From Bacteroidales bacterium (GTDB lineage: Bacteria; Bacteroidota; Bacteroidia; Bacteroidales; WCHB1-69): a stretch of DNA of 64,000 bases. Location: contig JAILCI010000054.1 of assembly GCA_024686335.1 (NCBI GenBank), positions 1 through 64,000 on the forward strand, in the 5' to 3' direction. A program made the position numbers and the translations under genes. Every line of letters begins with the position of its first letter. The stretch's first letter is position 1. The notes below the pieces were generated by a model. The model was not told the DNA's origin. It did no database searches and was given only the letters and a program-made list of their open reading frames with translations. This document shows, in pieces, positions 9,450-17,481 of this stretch.

Positions 9450-9887
9450 TTATCGTTTCCAGGGTTTGATAGTCCAGACCACAACACCCCAAACCTCAAA
9501 ATCATCATCGGCGCTGATACGGATAGGTTGGTATTTTGGGTTGGCCGGCTTAAGTTCAATGTAGCCTTCCTTCTGATGCGAGAGGTCGAGGAACTTGATA
9601 GTAAACTCCTCGTTGAGGTAGGCCACGATCACATCTCCATGGGTAGCTTCCACAGCACGGTCTATCACGGCCAAGTCACCGTCGGAGATACCCGCCTCCA
9701 CCATTGAATCGCCATCCACCCGACCATAGAAAGTGGCTTCCGGATGTCGGATAAGATCGCGGTTGAAATCGAGCCCATCATGACGGTAGTCTTCCGCAGG
9801 TGAAGGAAATCCCGCCTTGATAGCATCCGCAAACTTCAGCTCATTTTGATGGGAAAACTCTTTCCCTAAAATCTTTACTTTGGCCAT
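9450..9887 (-). CDS. umuD: UmuD-type LexA-like self-cleaving peptidase
   Basis: A 145-aa member of the S24 family. The expected Ala-Gly cleavage site is at residues 25-26 in KAGFPSPAEDY, matching UmuD proteins. The catalytic Ser61 is in GDSM and Lys98 in FTIKF. There is no N-terminal helix-turn-helix, so this is UmuD rather than LexA. RecA-stimulated self-cleavage converts the family protein into the polymerase V accessory form. It is followed directly by umuC and has its own -7 box at 9921-9928. Confidence 0.94.
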   Translation of the reverse strand: MAKVKILGKEFSHQNELKFADAIKAGFPSPAEDYRHDGLDFNRDLIRHPEATFYGRVDGDSMVEAGISDGDLAVIDRAVEATHGDVIVAYLNEEFTIKFLDLSHQKEGYIELKPANPKYQPIRISADDDFEVWGVVVWTIKPWKR

Positions 9888-9920
9888 ATTCTGTTATGTT
9901 GAGATGGTGAATAACGGGTG

Positions 9921-9928
9921 CAAAGATA
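9921..9928 (-). promoter_or_regulatory. -7 box of umuDC promoter
   Basis: TATCTTTG on the minus strand followed by CACCCG, matching TAnnTTTG. It lies 33 bp upstream of the umuD ATG. Confidence 0.65.
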
Positions 9929-10007
9929 CTCTTTTCTTTTTTGATAGGGCGAATGAAACTTCTAAAAAGGATCGGGATTTGTACGGGCAAATTCGATTCG
10001 TATTTAC

Positions 10008-10026
10008 GGGCGAATGCGATTCGCCC
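10008..10026. repeat. Palindrome GGGCGAAT-GCG-ATTCGCCC
   Basis: Arms of 8 bp with a 3-base loop, directly upstream of a barrel gene promoter. The same arm pair recurs inside lacZ at 61536-61622. The flanking 9950-10005 contains degenerate pieces (AGGGCGAATGA, ACGGGCAAATTCG) suggesting older copies. It belongs to the GTAG-associated palindromes described in the findings, although its own left flank reads TTAC. Confidence 0.65.
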
Positions 10027-10041
10027 TTACAATATTTTGAT

Positions 10042-10049
10042 TATTTTTG
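10042..10049 (+). promoter_or_regulatory. -7 box upstream of small barrel gene
   Basis: TATTTTTG followed by CAGCG, a match to TAnnTTTG, 28 bp before the ATG at 10078. It excludes the long upstream extension of that reading frame as coding. Confidence 0.65.
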
Positions 10050-10077
10050 CAGCGCTAAATCCATAATGATTTCTAAA

Positions 10078-10662
10078 ATGAAAAAGATTCTTATAGCATT
10101 ATCATTGATATTAAGTCTGCCGATGTTCATACAGGCCCAAAATGTATCTGTGCCCTACAGTCTGCGTTCCGGAGAACGCCAGCAAGAGAAGAGCGAGAGA
10201 GCAGAACGCAACTACGACTTCTTTGTTGGAGGAAACATCAACAACAATTTTGGATACCAAATCGCTTTAATGGCGGAAGGCGGTGTCCGAATCATTGATA
10301 TGTTCACTCTTGGTGTAGGTCCACGCTACGAGGTGATATTCAACCCATATATGAGTTCTGTATATCATTGTTACGGTGGCAGCGCCTTCGGAGAATTTAC
10401 CCTGTTGGACTACGTGATTTTGCATGTAGGTTACGAATATTTAAACTATCCTTATGTTGACTATGACAACATGACGTATCGACATAATGTGCATGCTGTA
10501 GCTGCGGGAATAGGATTCAACTCAAACACGATGATTTCCTCCAAGCTCTCCATCTACGCCATGTATATTCTATATCCTTACCATTCCGATCGCCAATTTG
10601 AATTCTCTCTATACAAACCGTTCCCGATGTTTGCCAGAATAGGTGTTCGTTACTATTTCTAA
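10078..10662 (+). CDS. Small outer-membrane beta-barrel protein
   Basis: A 194-aa protein with a signal peptide (MKKILIALSLILSLPMFIQAQ). Alternating aromatic beta-strands follow, ending GVRYYF with the terminal Phe typical of barrel proteins recognised by BamA. The length suggests an 8-stranded OmpX/OmpW-like barrel. ATG 10078 was chosen because it opens a standard signal peptide; an in-frame ATG at 10066 adds MISK and is also possible. It lies 11 bp upstream of the LolC/E-like permease gene, suggesting co-transcription. The function is not known. Confidence 0.7.
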   Translation: MKKILIALSLILSLPMFIQAQNVSVPYSLRSGERQQEKSERAERNYDFFVGGNINNNFGYQIALMAEGGVRIIDMFTLGVGPRYEVIFNPYMSSVYHCYGGSAFGEFTLLDYVILHVGYEYLNYPYVDYDNMTYRHNVHAVAAGIGFNSNTMISSKLSIYAMYILYPYHSDRQFEFSLYKPFPMFARIGVRYYF

Positions 10663-10673
10663 ACCATTTGTAA

Positions 10674-11903
10674 ATGTCGCGAACTCCCTTTCATCTGTTT
10701 CTATCAAACCGGATTCTGAAAGACAAGGGCAACACTTTTTCCCGCCCTATTATTCGTCTTTCCGTTTGCGGCATCTCCTTGGGACTTGTCGTCATGATTC
10801 TGACGTTGGGGATTACCGCTGGATACCAGAAGGCCATCCGTGACCGCGTCATCTCAATGGGTTCTCATATCCGCATCTCGCATTTTGACCAAAACTACTC
10901 CTTTGAGCAAATTCCCATCAATAAAAATCAAGAGATAGTTCCATTGTTGCAAAAACATCCGGACATCGTCGGTGTACAAAATTATGCCACCAAAGTCGGT
11001 GTCGTAAAAACAGCAGACCAAGTGGAAGGTATTGTGTTAAAGGGTGTTGACAAGACGTTTCTCCCTGAATCTTTCCAGCAGAACATGGTGGAAGGGACCA
11101 TTCTTCAGCTATCGGACACTGCTACATCTAACCAGATCGTTATGTCCAAACGAATGGCTGACAAATTACAGCTAAAGGTTGGCGATAAAGTGCAGACCTA
11201 TTTTGTCCAGGACCCTCCCAGAGCACGCAGTTTTGTTATCTGTGGACTCTACGAAACCGGTATGACAGAATATGACGAACGATACGCATTGGTGGATTTA
11301 CAGCATATTCAAAAACTCAACGACTGGGACTCCTCACAGGTGAGCGGCATCGAGGTGTTGATCAGAGACTATGATAAGATTGACGAACTTGGCAACTATG
11401 TCCACACCCATGCCGACTACAACTTGAAAGCTGAAACCATCAAGCAACTCTACCCAGATATTTTCGATTGGCTAGTATTGCTTGACACCAACGTGGCTGT
11501 TTTGCTAAGCATTACCATGATTGTGTGCCTCATAACGATGGTATCCATCTTTTTCATCATCATTCTGGAACAGACACAAACCATAGGCATCCTAAAATCC
11601 ATGGGTATGCGGACTGGCAATGTGATGCGGTCCTTCATGCTGGTAGCTGGAAGGATTCTATTGCGCGGTATGCTGATAGGCAATGCTTTAGGACTACTGC
11701 TTGGCTTCCTTCAACAGAAATTACTGTTGGTAAAACTGGATCCGGAGACCTACTATGTAAGTGCTGTACCTATACACTTCAACGTAGGAAGTATCCTGTT
11801 GCTGAATATCGGTGTCTTCGCCATCTGTATGCTGGTACTTGTGATTCCCGCCTGGATAGTGGGTAGAAAAATCACGCCGGTAGAAGCAATAAGATTCGAA
11901 TAA
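10674..11903 (+). CDS. FtsX-family ABC permease, LolC/LolE-like
   Basis: A 409-aa inner-membrane protein with the MacB/LolE topology. A first transmembrane helix is at about residues 28-52, followed by a large periplasmic domain at about 53-265. Three C-terminal helices lie at about 275-300, 325-350 and 375-400, ending with the FtsX-type tail ITPVEAIRFE. Such permeases pair with a LolD-type ATPase to extract lipoproteins for outer-membrane targeting. No partner ATPase gene is adjacent, though Bacteroidota often keep lolD elsewhere. The last 5 bp before the convergent antitoxin gene are the only spacer. Confidence 0.8.
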   Translation: MSRTPFHLFLSNRILKDKGNTFSRPIIRLSVCGISLGLVVMILTLGITAGYQKAIRDRVISMGSHIRISHFDQNYSFEQIPINKNQEIVPLLQKHPDIVGVQNYATKVGVVKTADQVEGIVLKGVDKTFLPESFQQNMVEGTILQLSDTATSNQIVMSKRMADKLQLKVGDKVQTYFVQDPPRARSFVICGLYETGMTEYDERYALVDLQHIQKLNDWDSSQVSGIEVLIRDYDKIDELGNYVHTHADYNLKAETIKQLYPDIFDWLVLLDTNVAVLLSITMIVCLITMVSIFFIIILEQTQTIGILKSMGMRTGNVMRSFMLVAGRILLRGMLIGNALGLLLGFLQQKLLLVKLDPETYYVSAVPIHFNVGSILLLNIGVFAICMLVLVIPAWIVGRKITPVEAIRFE

Positions 11904-11908
11904 ATTCT

Positions 11909-12229
11909 TTACCAAAGAGCAATCCGTCCAAAATCACCTAAATCAAGACTGGCTGTTTGGACACCAAGCGCTTGGAAAGCCTTAACAATCGTGGCAAACG
12001 TAATGCTTTTTCCACTCTCTATCTTGGAAATTTCAGCTTTTTGTACACCTATTCTTTCTCCTAGTTGTTCTTGCGTAAGACCCTGTTTCTTACGCGTTTG
12101 TCTAATTGCCTCTCCTATAAGATAATTGTCAACTTCTTTTTTTAATTTCGCTTCAAAAGTATCGCGTTCCAGAGTTCCCACCTTTCCTACGACTCTATCA
12201 AGAACCTCTTCTTCAGTATATTTTTTCAT
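11909..12229 (-). CDS. XRE-family antitoxin, HigA-like
   Basis: A 106-aa protein with a helix-turn-helix at about residues 50-72 (LTQEQLGERIGVQKAEISKIESG) after a charged N-terminal helix. The start is one base after the toxin stop codon. The toxin-first order is typical of HigBA modules. HigA proteins neutralise the RNase toxin and repress the operon. It is convergent with the FtsX permease gene, 5 bp apart. Confidence 0.88.
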   Translation of the reverse strand: MKKYTEEEVLDRVVGKVGTLERDTFEAKLKKEVDNYLIGEAIRQTRKKQGLTQEQLGERIGVQKAEISKIESGKSITFATIVKAFQALGVQTASLDLGDFGRIALW

Positions 12230-12230
12230 A

Positions 12231-12566
12231 TTATTTATTTTTATCGTTAAAATATTCCTTACGAATCGTCTCAGCTCTATCTATTTCTTTTCTAGGTGTC
12301 TTTGTCGATTTCTTCACAAAACCATGTGTGGCTACTATTAACGTTTCTGTTCGCGTATCCCAAAACGACAACAAACGATAACAATTGCCGTCATATAATG
12401 CTCGAAATTCCCAAATATTAGTACCAGTCAGTTTTTTGAACACATTGGTATCCACAACACCCATTCGTATTTTCTTTACATTATAAACCAATTTATTAGC
12501 AGCCGTTTTATCAATTGTTAGTAGAAATTCAAGAGCTTCGGGTAGATAAATAACAATCTTTTTCAT
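12231..12566 (-). CDS. RelE/HigB-family toxin (Gp49-like)
   Basis: A 111-aa basic protein of the phage-derived Gp49/HigB type. It shows the core pattern LTGTNIWEFRALYDGNCYRLLSFWD at about residues 48-72, continuing to LIVATHGFVKKSTKTP. Family members are ribosome-dependent mRNA endonucleases. The upstream in-frame ATG at 12587 is rejected because it lies inside the -7 box at 12585-12592. It is coupled to the antitoxin with a 1-bp gap. Whether the pair stabilises the locus or responds to stress cannot be read from sequence. Confidence 0.86.
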   Translation of the reverse strand: MKKIVIYLPEALEFLLTIDKTAANKLVYNVKKIRMGVVDTNVFKKLTGTNIWEFRALYDGNCYRLLSFWDTRTETLIVATHGFVKKSTKTPRKEIDRAETIRKEYFNDKNK

Positions 12567-12584
12567 CGAGTAGTAATAGAGGTG

Positions 12585-12592
12585 CAAAAATA
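12585..12592 (-). promoter_or_regulatory. -7 box of higBA-like promoter
   Basis: TATTTTTG on the minus strand followed by CACCTC, 18 bp before the toxin ATG at 12566. It fixes the toxin start. Confidence 0.68.
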
Positions 12593-12633
12593 AAAAAAAT
12601 ATTTCCGAAATAGGAAACTTTAAAAAGCTTTTT

Positions 12634-12685
12634 TATAAAAAAATCTGCGATTTATGTAGTATACGCCAACATAAAAAGCAGATTT
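12634..12685 (-). terminator. Rho-independent terminator of the efflux operon
   Basis: Arms AAATCTGC (12641-12648) and GCAGATTT (12678-12685) enclose a second stem, TTTATGT with ACATAAA. On the minus strand the hairpin is followed by TTTTATAAAAAAG. It lies just downstream of the MacB permease stop at 12708. Confidence 0.75.
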
Positions 12686-12707
12686 GATAAAGATTTACGG
12701 AGTTTAT

Positions 12708-13928
12708 TTATTCGTATCTCAATGCTGAAATCGGGTCCATGTTGGCAGCTTTCTTGGCCGGATACCAGCCGAAGAAGACACCGGTGAAAGCACAGACAAG
12801 AAACGAGATAAGGATAGCGGGTGTACTGACAACGTAAGGCATATTCATCAATTTTGATGCCACATAGGAGATTATCAAGCCCAGGATAATACCGATAATA
12901 CCACCGAAAAGGCTTAGGATAACACTCTCGGAAAGAAATTGTAGTTTTATGTCACGATTATGAGCGCCGATAGCCATTCGGAGACCAATCTCCTTAGTAC
13001 GTTCTGTAACAGTAACATACATAATGTTCATAATACCGATACCACCCACTACAAGTGAAATGGAAGCGATTGCTGCCAACAAGGTAGTCATCACTTTGGA
13101 AATAGAACTAATTGATGAAACCAACTCTTCTTGTGTACGAATGTCGAAATCATCCTCCGCTCCAGCCTTAATACCATGATTACTACGTAAAATGTACGTG
13201 ATCTCGGTAGCGGCAAGTTCAGACTCCTCCTCAGAGGTTGCTGAAGCAAACAGCATATTGAAATAGTTGATACCCAAAAAGCGCTTCTGGATAGTCGTAT
13301 ACGGTGCCAAAACAATGTCGTCCTGATCATTACCCATACCGTTTTGGCCTTTCGACTCCAAAATGCCGATTACAGTCATCGGAATAGAACCAAAACGTAT
13401 AGTTTTGCCAATAGGGCTTTCGCCGTTAGTAAACAACTCTTCAACTACAGTTTGACCGATAAGGCAGACCTTGTTATAACGTTTCACATCTTCGTCGGTA
13501 AACATCACGCCTTCAGCCAATTCGTATTTTCGGATTTCAAGATAGTCGGCAGAAACACCGTTAATGGAGCAGCTATGGTTATTATTTCCATAAATCAGTT
13601 GCTTACTGCTGCTAACCATAGGTGAGACAGCTGCCACGTATCGAGTGTTATTTTTAAGGGATTCTAAATCTTTATTATCCAAAGATTTAGAAGATGACAT
13701 TCCCATATCCACACCACCACGCTGCTGACGAGCGGGCATAATCATAATCATGTTGGAACCCATAGAGGAGAGTTCTGTCCTGACACTTTGGGTTGAAGCC
13801 TGGCCAATGCTGACCATCGCGATGACGGAGGCAATACCTATCACAATGCCGAGCATAGTGAGGGCGGTACGCATCTTATTGCGAAACAGGCTTTGAATAG
13901 CTATTTTGATAAGATTTCCAATATTCAT
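12708..13928 (-). CDS. MacB-type ABC transporter permease
   Basis: A 406-aa inner-membrane protein with MacB_PCD and FtsX domains. The first helix is at about residues 19-42 (ALTMLGIVIGIASVIAM). The periplasmic domain runs to about 275, followed by three C-terminal helices and the ending KKAANMDPISALRYE. In MacB proteins the ATPase is usually fused N-terminally; here it is a separate upstream gene with a 3-bp gap, a common Bacteroidota arrangement. Together with the MacA-like adaptor and TolC it forms a tripartite exporter for macrolides, peptides or other envelope substrates. It is the last gene of the operon. Confidence 0.9.
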   Translation of the reverse strand: MNIGNLIKIAIQSLFRNKMRTALTMLGIVIGIASVIAMVSIGQASTQSVRTELSSMGSNMIMIMPARQQRGGVDMGMSSSKSLDNKDLESLKNNTRYVAAVSPMVSSSKQLIYGNNNHSCSINGVSADYLEIRKYELAEGVMFTDEDVKRYNKVCLIGQTVVEELFTNGESPIGKTIRFGSIPMTVIGILESKGQNGMGNDQDDIVLAPYTTIQKRFLGINYFNMLFASATSEEESELAATEITYILRSNHGIKAGAEDDFDIRTQEELVSSISSISKVMTTLLAAIASISLVVGGIGIMNIMYVTVTERTKEIGLRMAIGAHNRDIKLQFLSESVILSLFGGIIGIILGLIISYVASKLMNMPYVVSTPAILISFLVCAFTGVFFGWYPAKKAANMDPISALRYE

Positions 13929-13931
13929 AGC

Positions 13932-14675
13932 TTAGTCTTCTTTTTGGAGGTTAATAGCGGCCAAGGCATCTGCAGCCGACTGTGTGTTGATAGGAGAATC
14001 CTCGATAATCTGTCCATCGCGGAGCTTGATTTTTCGGGTAGTAAATGTGGCAATGTCGGGTTCGTGCGTGACGAAGGCGATAGTTTTGCCTTGGCTGTGC
14101 AGATCTTGGAAGAGACTCATAATTTCGTATGAAGTACGGGTATCCAGGTTGCCGGTAGCCTCATCGGCCAACAGGATAACGGGGTCGTTGACAAGAGCTC
14201 GGGCGATGGCCACACGCTGTTGCTGACCACCGGAGAGCTGGTTGGGCATGTGCTCCATACGATTCTCGAGACCGACAAGTTTTAAGGCTGCCTCCGCACG
14301 CTCACGACGCTCTTTGGCGGGAACATCACTATTGTAAAACAATGGCAACTCTACATTTTCTATAGCCGTAGTACGAGCCAACAGATTGTAGTTCTGGAAA
14401 ACAAAACCAATCTTTCGGTTCCGCAGAGTAGACATCTCATTCTTACTCAAATTCTTGATAGAAACACCATCGATGATGTAATCACCAGCAGAGGGTGTGT
14501 CGAGACAACCCAAGATATTCAGCAAGGTGGACTTACCCGAACCACTGGTTCCCATAATGCTCACGAACTCTCCCTCCGTGATAGTGAAGGAGACTCCGCG
14601 GAGAGCATGTACATCCTCGCTACCCACACGAAAGATGCGTTCCAGTTTTTCAACTCTTAAAATATCTTTTGCCAT
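13932..14675 (-). CDS. MacB/LolD-type ABC transporter ATPase
   Basis: A 247-aa nucleotide-binding protein. Walker A GTSGSGKST is at about residues 42-50, the signature LSGGQQQRVAIARA at about 143-156, and Walker B VILLADEAT at about 163-171. The switch His is in FVTHEPD. A 25-residue acidic tail follows the core. It lies 2 bp downstream of the adaptor gene and 3 bp upstream of the permease gene, so it is the motor of this exporter. LolD proteins look similar; the neighbours favour MacB. Confidence 0.93.
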   Translation of the reverse strand: MAKDILRVEKLERIFRVGSEDVHALRGVSFTITEGEFVSIMGTSGSGKSTLLNILGCLDTPSAGDYIIDGVSIKNLSKNEMSTLRNRKIGFVFQNYNLLARTTAIENVELPLFYNSDVPAKERRERAEAALKLVGLENRMEHMPNQLSGGQQQRVAIARALVNDPVILLADEATGNLDTRTSYEIMSLFQDLHSQGKTIAFVTHEPDIATFTTRKIKLRDGQIIEDSPINTQSAADALAAINLQKED

Positions 14676-14677
14676 AA

Positions 14678-15916
14678 CTATCTCGTCTTTCTTTCAGGTC
14701 TTCCTGGCATGAAAGGATTGGAACTTTTTTCATCCTTACCTTTATTTGGCATACCAGCCATAGCTTCGCTGACACCTGTTACCACCTCTTGACCTGTTTG
14801 CAAACCATCGGTAACCAAAGTCTTAACACCATTATTCAACCCAACGGTTACACGGACCTGCTCGTAATTCTTGTCTCCTTTTTTAACCCAAATATTCTTT
14901 TTGGTAATATCTTTCAAACCCTGAGTCAGTTCCTCCTGATTTTTGTAAAGAGATTTAAAGGTGTATCCTTTTTTCTCAAACTGCTTGAGCACATCTGGAG
15001 CAATGTTAGAGTAGAGGGCGGTCATAGGAATGCACACGCCAGTCTCCTTCTTTGTAATGATGGTCACACTAGCGGTCATACCCGGAAAAAGTTTAGTCTC
15101 GGGATTTGGTGCATTGATGATGACTGTGTAGGTAACCACATTGGAGGTCACAGTAGGATTAATGCGTACCTCTTTTACAATACCGCTGAAAACATCATCA
15201 GGAAACGCATCCACGGTGAAAGTTACAGGTTGACCAGCCTTCACCTCGCCTATATCAGCCTCATCCACAGAAGCTTCCACTTGCATCTGTGTCAAGTCGT
15301 TAGCAATAGTGAACAGTGTGGGAGTACTGAATGATGAAGCCACAGTCTGACCCTCTTCCACTGCCTTGTCCATAATGACACCATCGATAGGAGAATAGAT
15401 AGTGGCATAAGAAAGGTTTGTCTGAGCACGTGACAACTCTGACTGGGCTGTCTTCAGCTGATTTTTAGCCAGATTTAAAGAGTTAGTCGCAGATTCGTAA
15501 GACTCTTGAGTTGCCGCCTTGTTGTCGTATAATGCCTTGATACGATCGTATTGTTGCTGAGCGAGTGTCAAGTTACTTTTGGCATTAGAAACACTGGTCT
15601 GAGCCTGAGTAAGTTGCTCATTCAAGTTAGAACGGTCGAGTTCTGCCAGCAGCTGGCCTTTTTTCACTTCAGAGTTAAAGTCAACGTAGATACGCTCCAC
15701 GATACCGGAAACCTGCGTACCTACATCCACTTTATAAACTGGTTGCAACTCGCCAGTGGCTGTGACGGTAACTTCAATACTATCAATAGTGCTTCTCTCC
15801 GTATTGATCTGCATCTCTGTCTTTTTGCCTTTTTTAGCAACAATCATTATGATTAAGACAAGAAGAAATGCTGCAATAACGCCAATAATCCACCATAGTT
15901 TTTTCGACTTTTTCAT
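14678..15916 (-). CDS. MacA-like periplasmic adaptor (HlyD/MFP family)
   Basis: A 412-aa protein with one N-terminal membrane anchor (WWIIGVIAAFLLVLIIMIVA, about residues 8-27). Next is a biotinyl-lipoyl half, then a coiled coil at about 90-170 (AQTSVSNAKSNLTLAQQQYDR and its return helix). The lipoyl half ATIYSPIDGVIMDKAVEEGQ and a beta-barrel and membrane-proximal domain follow. It joins the inner-membrane MacB pair to TolC. It lies 48 bp after tolC and 2 bp before the ATPase. The C-terminus is low-complexity and basic (NPFMPGRPERKTR). Confidence 0.92.
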   Translation of the reverse strand: MKKSKKLWWIIGVIAAFLLVLIIMIVAKKGKKTEMQINTERSTIDSIEVTVTATGELQPVYKVDVGTQVSGIVERIYVDFNSEVKKGQLLAELDRSNLNEQLTQAQTSVSNAKSNLTLAQQQYDRIKALYDNKAATQESYESATNSLNLAKNQLKTAQSELSRAQTNLSYATIYSPIDGVIMDKAVEEGQTVASSFSTPTLFTIANDLTQMQVEASVDEADIGEVKAGQPVTFTVDAFPDDVFSGIVKEVRINPTVTSNVVTYTVIINAPNPETKLFPGMTASVTIITKKETGVCIPMTALYSNIAPDVLKQFEKKGYTFKSLYKNQEELTQGLKDITKKNIWVKKGDKNYEQVRVTVGLNNGVKTLVTDGLQTGQEVVTGVSEAMAGMPNKGKDEKSSNPFMPGRPERKTR

Positions 15917-15964
15917 ATTTAGATACTACTTTTATCGGTTATTAATTCTTTTCATAATAGATAA

Positions 15965-17290
15965 TTAGAGTGAGACTGGGACACCCATCATCACATCTAA
16001 GATTTTACGTTTGAGAACATATGAATATTTTGCCTGCATATACTTATTGAGTTGGTTCAAATAGTTGGTCTGTTGCTGTATGAGGTCCACAGCTGTAATA
16101 GAACCATATTTGAATTTGTACGAATAGGCATTATAGTTAGCCTCGTATGCATCCTTCTGTGCCTCGGTCACCACATAATCATTCTGGGCAGAAAGAACAT
16201 CAATATAATATTGTTGTAGTTCTTGATTTATTTGATTACGGGTCTCCATATTGCTCAATTCTGCCTGTTGAACACGCAGTTGGGCCTGCTGCACATTGTG
16301 GCGCACATTGCTATGCTGATAAATTGGGATACTGAGATTCAGACCCACGTTTTCTCCAAGTCCATGCCATAGTTGCGTACCCCATTTCTCGTTGTCGGTC
16401 AAATTGCTATTATTATAACCTGTACTGACACCTGCACTGAGGGAAAGTGTCGGATAAAAATTGGCTTTTTGCAATTTAACATCGTAGTTGGCATCCGTAA
16501 TGTCATTTTCACTCATTTTCAACTCAGGAAGATACTGATTGGCATTACTCAGGACCATATCGAGGGAAGGAATCTCCAGACTCTTGAAAAGTGTGGCACT
16601 GTCAGGACGGACAATAGAAATTTCCTTATTGGGATCAATAGAAAGCAACTGTTTGAGTGTCAAAAGATTATTGCGAATATTAAGTTTTGTATTCTCAACA
16701 TTGTAGCTGTCAGAGGTATACTGAGCCTGTAACATTTTATAATCACTCTCCAAAATCTGCCCGACTTGGAATTGCTGTTGACCCTGCTCCATCTGCTCAC
16801 GACTGCTCTCCATAACCTCTTGTTGGTAAACCAAAAGATCCTCATTCATCATCACAGAAAGAAAAGCCTGTATGATGGAGATCCGTATATTATTTCGATT
16901 CTGCTCGACTTGCAATTTAGATTGTTCAACCTGCAACTTGCTCTGTTGGATAGAGTTATAATTATTTAATCCTTTAAAAAGAGTCATACCGGCGTTGACT
17001 CCATAATTACCGTTCCAGTTCACAGATTTCTGGTAATTATTGGCACTGAGTCCTTGCGATGCAGAAGCTGTCACCGACGGAGCAATATTTTCCTTCGCAG
17101 ATTTCAGGCTTAATTCTGAAGAAGTGATATTAAGGGCTGAACTTTGGAGAGAATAATTATAGGTTTCCGCATACTGGATGCACTCTTCCAATGTAAATGA
17201 ATTCTTGTCGGCTGGAATTGTCCCTGCTGTCTGTGCTAAAGAAAATATTATCAAGCAGTTAGACAATATTATCAAGGTAAGTTTTTTCAT
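15965..17290 (-). CDS. TolC-family outer-membrane efflux protein
   Basis: A 441-aa OEP-family protein with a signal peptide (MKKLTLIILSNCLIIFSLAQ). It contains two repeats of long alpha-helical segments rich in Gln, Asn and Leu, such as QQSKLQVEQSKLQVEQNRN at about 125-143, separated by short strands. TolC proteins trimerise to form an outer-membrane and periplasmic duct. It is the first gene of the efflux operon, behind a -7 box and a 12-bp palindrome at 17332-17355. Confidence 0.92.
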   Translation of the reverse strand: MKKLTLIILSNCLIIFSLAQTAGTIPADKNSFTLEECIQYAETYNYSLQSSALNITSSELSLKSAKENIAPSVTASASQGLSANNYQKSVNWNGNYGVNAGMTLFKGLNNYNSIQQSKLQVEQSKLQVEQNRNNIRISIIQAFLSVMMNEDLLVYQQEVMESSREQMEQGQQQFQVGQILESDYKMLQAQYTSDSYNVENTKLNIRNNLLTLKQLLSIDPNKEISIVRPDSATLFKSLEIPSLDMVLSNANQYLPELKMSENDITDANYDVKLQKANFYPTLSLSAGVSTGYNNSNLTDNEKWGTQLWHGLGENVGLNLSIPIYQHSNVRHNVQQAQLRVQQAELSNMETRNQINQELQQYYIDVLSAQNDYVVTEAQKDAYEANYNAYSYKFKYGSITAVDLIQQQTNYLNQLNKYMQAKYSYVLKRKILDVMMGVPVSL

Positions 17291-17331
17291 ATAAACATTA
17301 ATAAAAAAGTTATGACAACCTCCTTTTTCGT

Positions 17332-17355
17332 TTGTTTAAACAATCGGCAAAAATA
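17332..17355 (-). promoter_or_regulatory. Efflux operon promoter with operator-like palindrome
   Basis: The -7 box TATTTTTG is at 17348-17355 (minus), with a TTTG at 17378-17381 as a possible -33 element. The perfect palindrome TTGTTTAAACAA at 17332-17343 covers the expected transcription start, where a repressor could block initiation. No regulator gene is adjacent. Confidence 0.55.
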
Positions 17356-17420
17356 TCTAAAAAAAATGTAGGAATGACAAAACAATATACCTTTACCAAG
17401 AAAAATTATTGAATTTTGAG

Positions 17421-17428
17421 TATTTTTG
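17421..17428 (+). promoter_or_regulatory. -7 box of recG promoter
   Basis: TATTTTTG followed by CAGTTG, 53 bp upstream of the recG ATG. It is divergent from the tolC promoter, which lies 66 bp away. Confidence 0.65.
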
Positions 17429-17481
17429 CAGTTGAATTATATCTTTACAAAGATGGTCATCATTTAGTGAGACTGTGAAAA

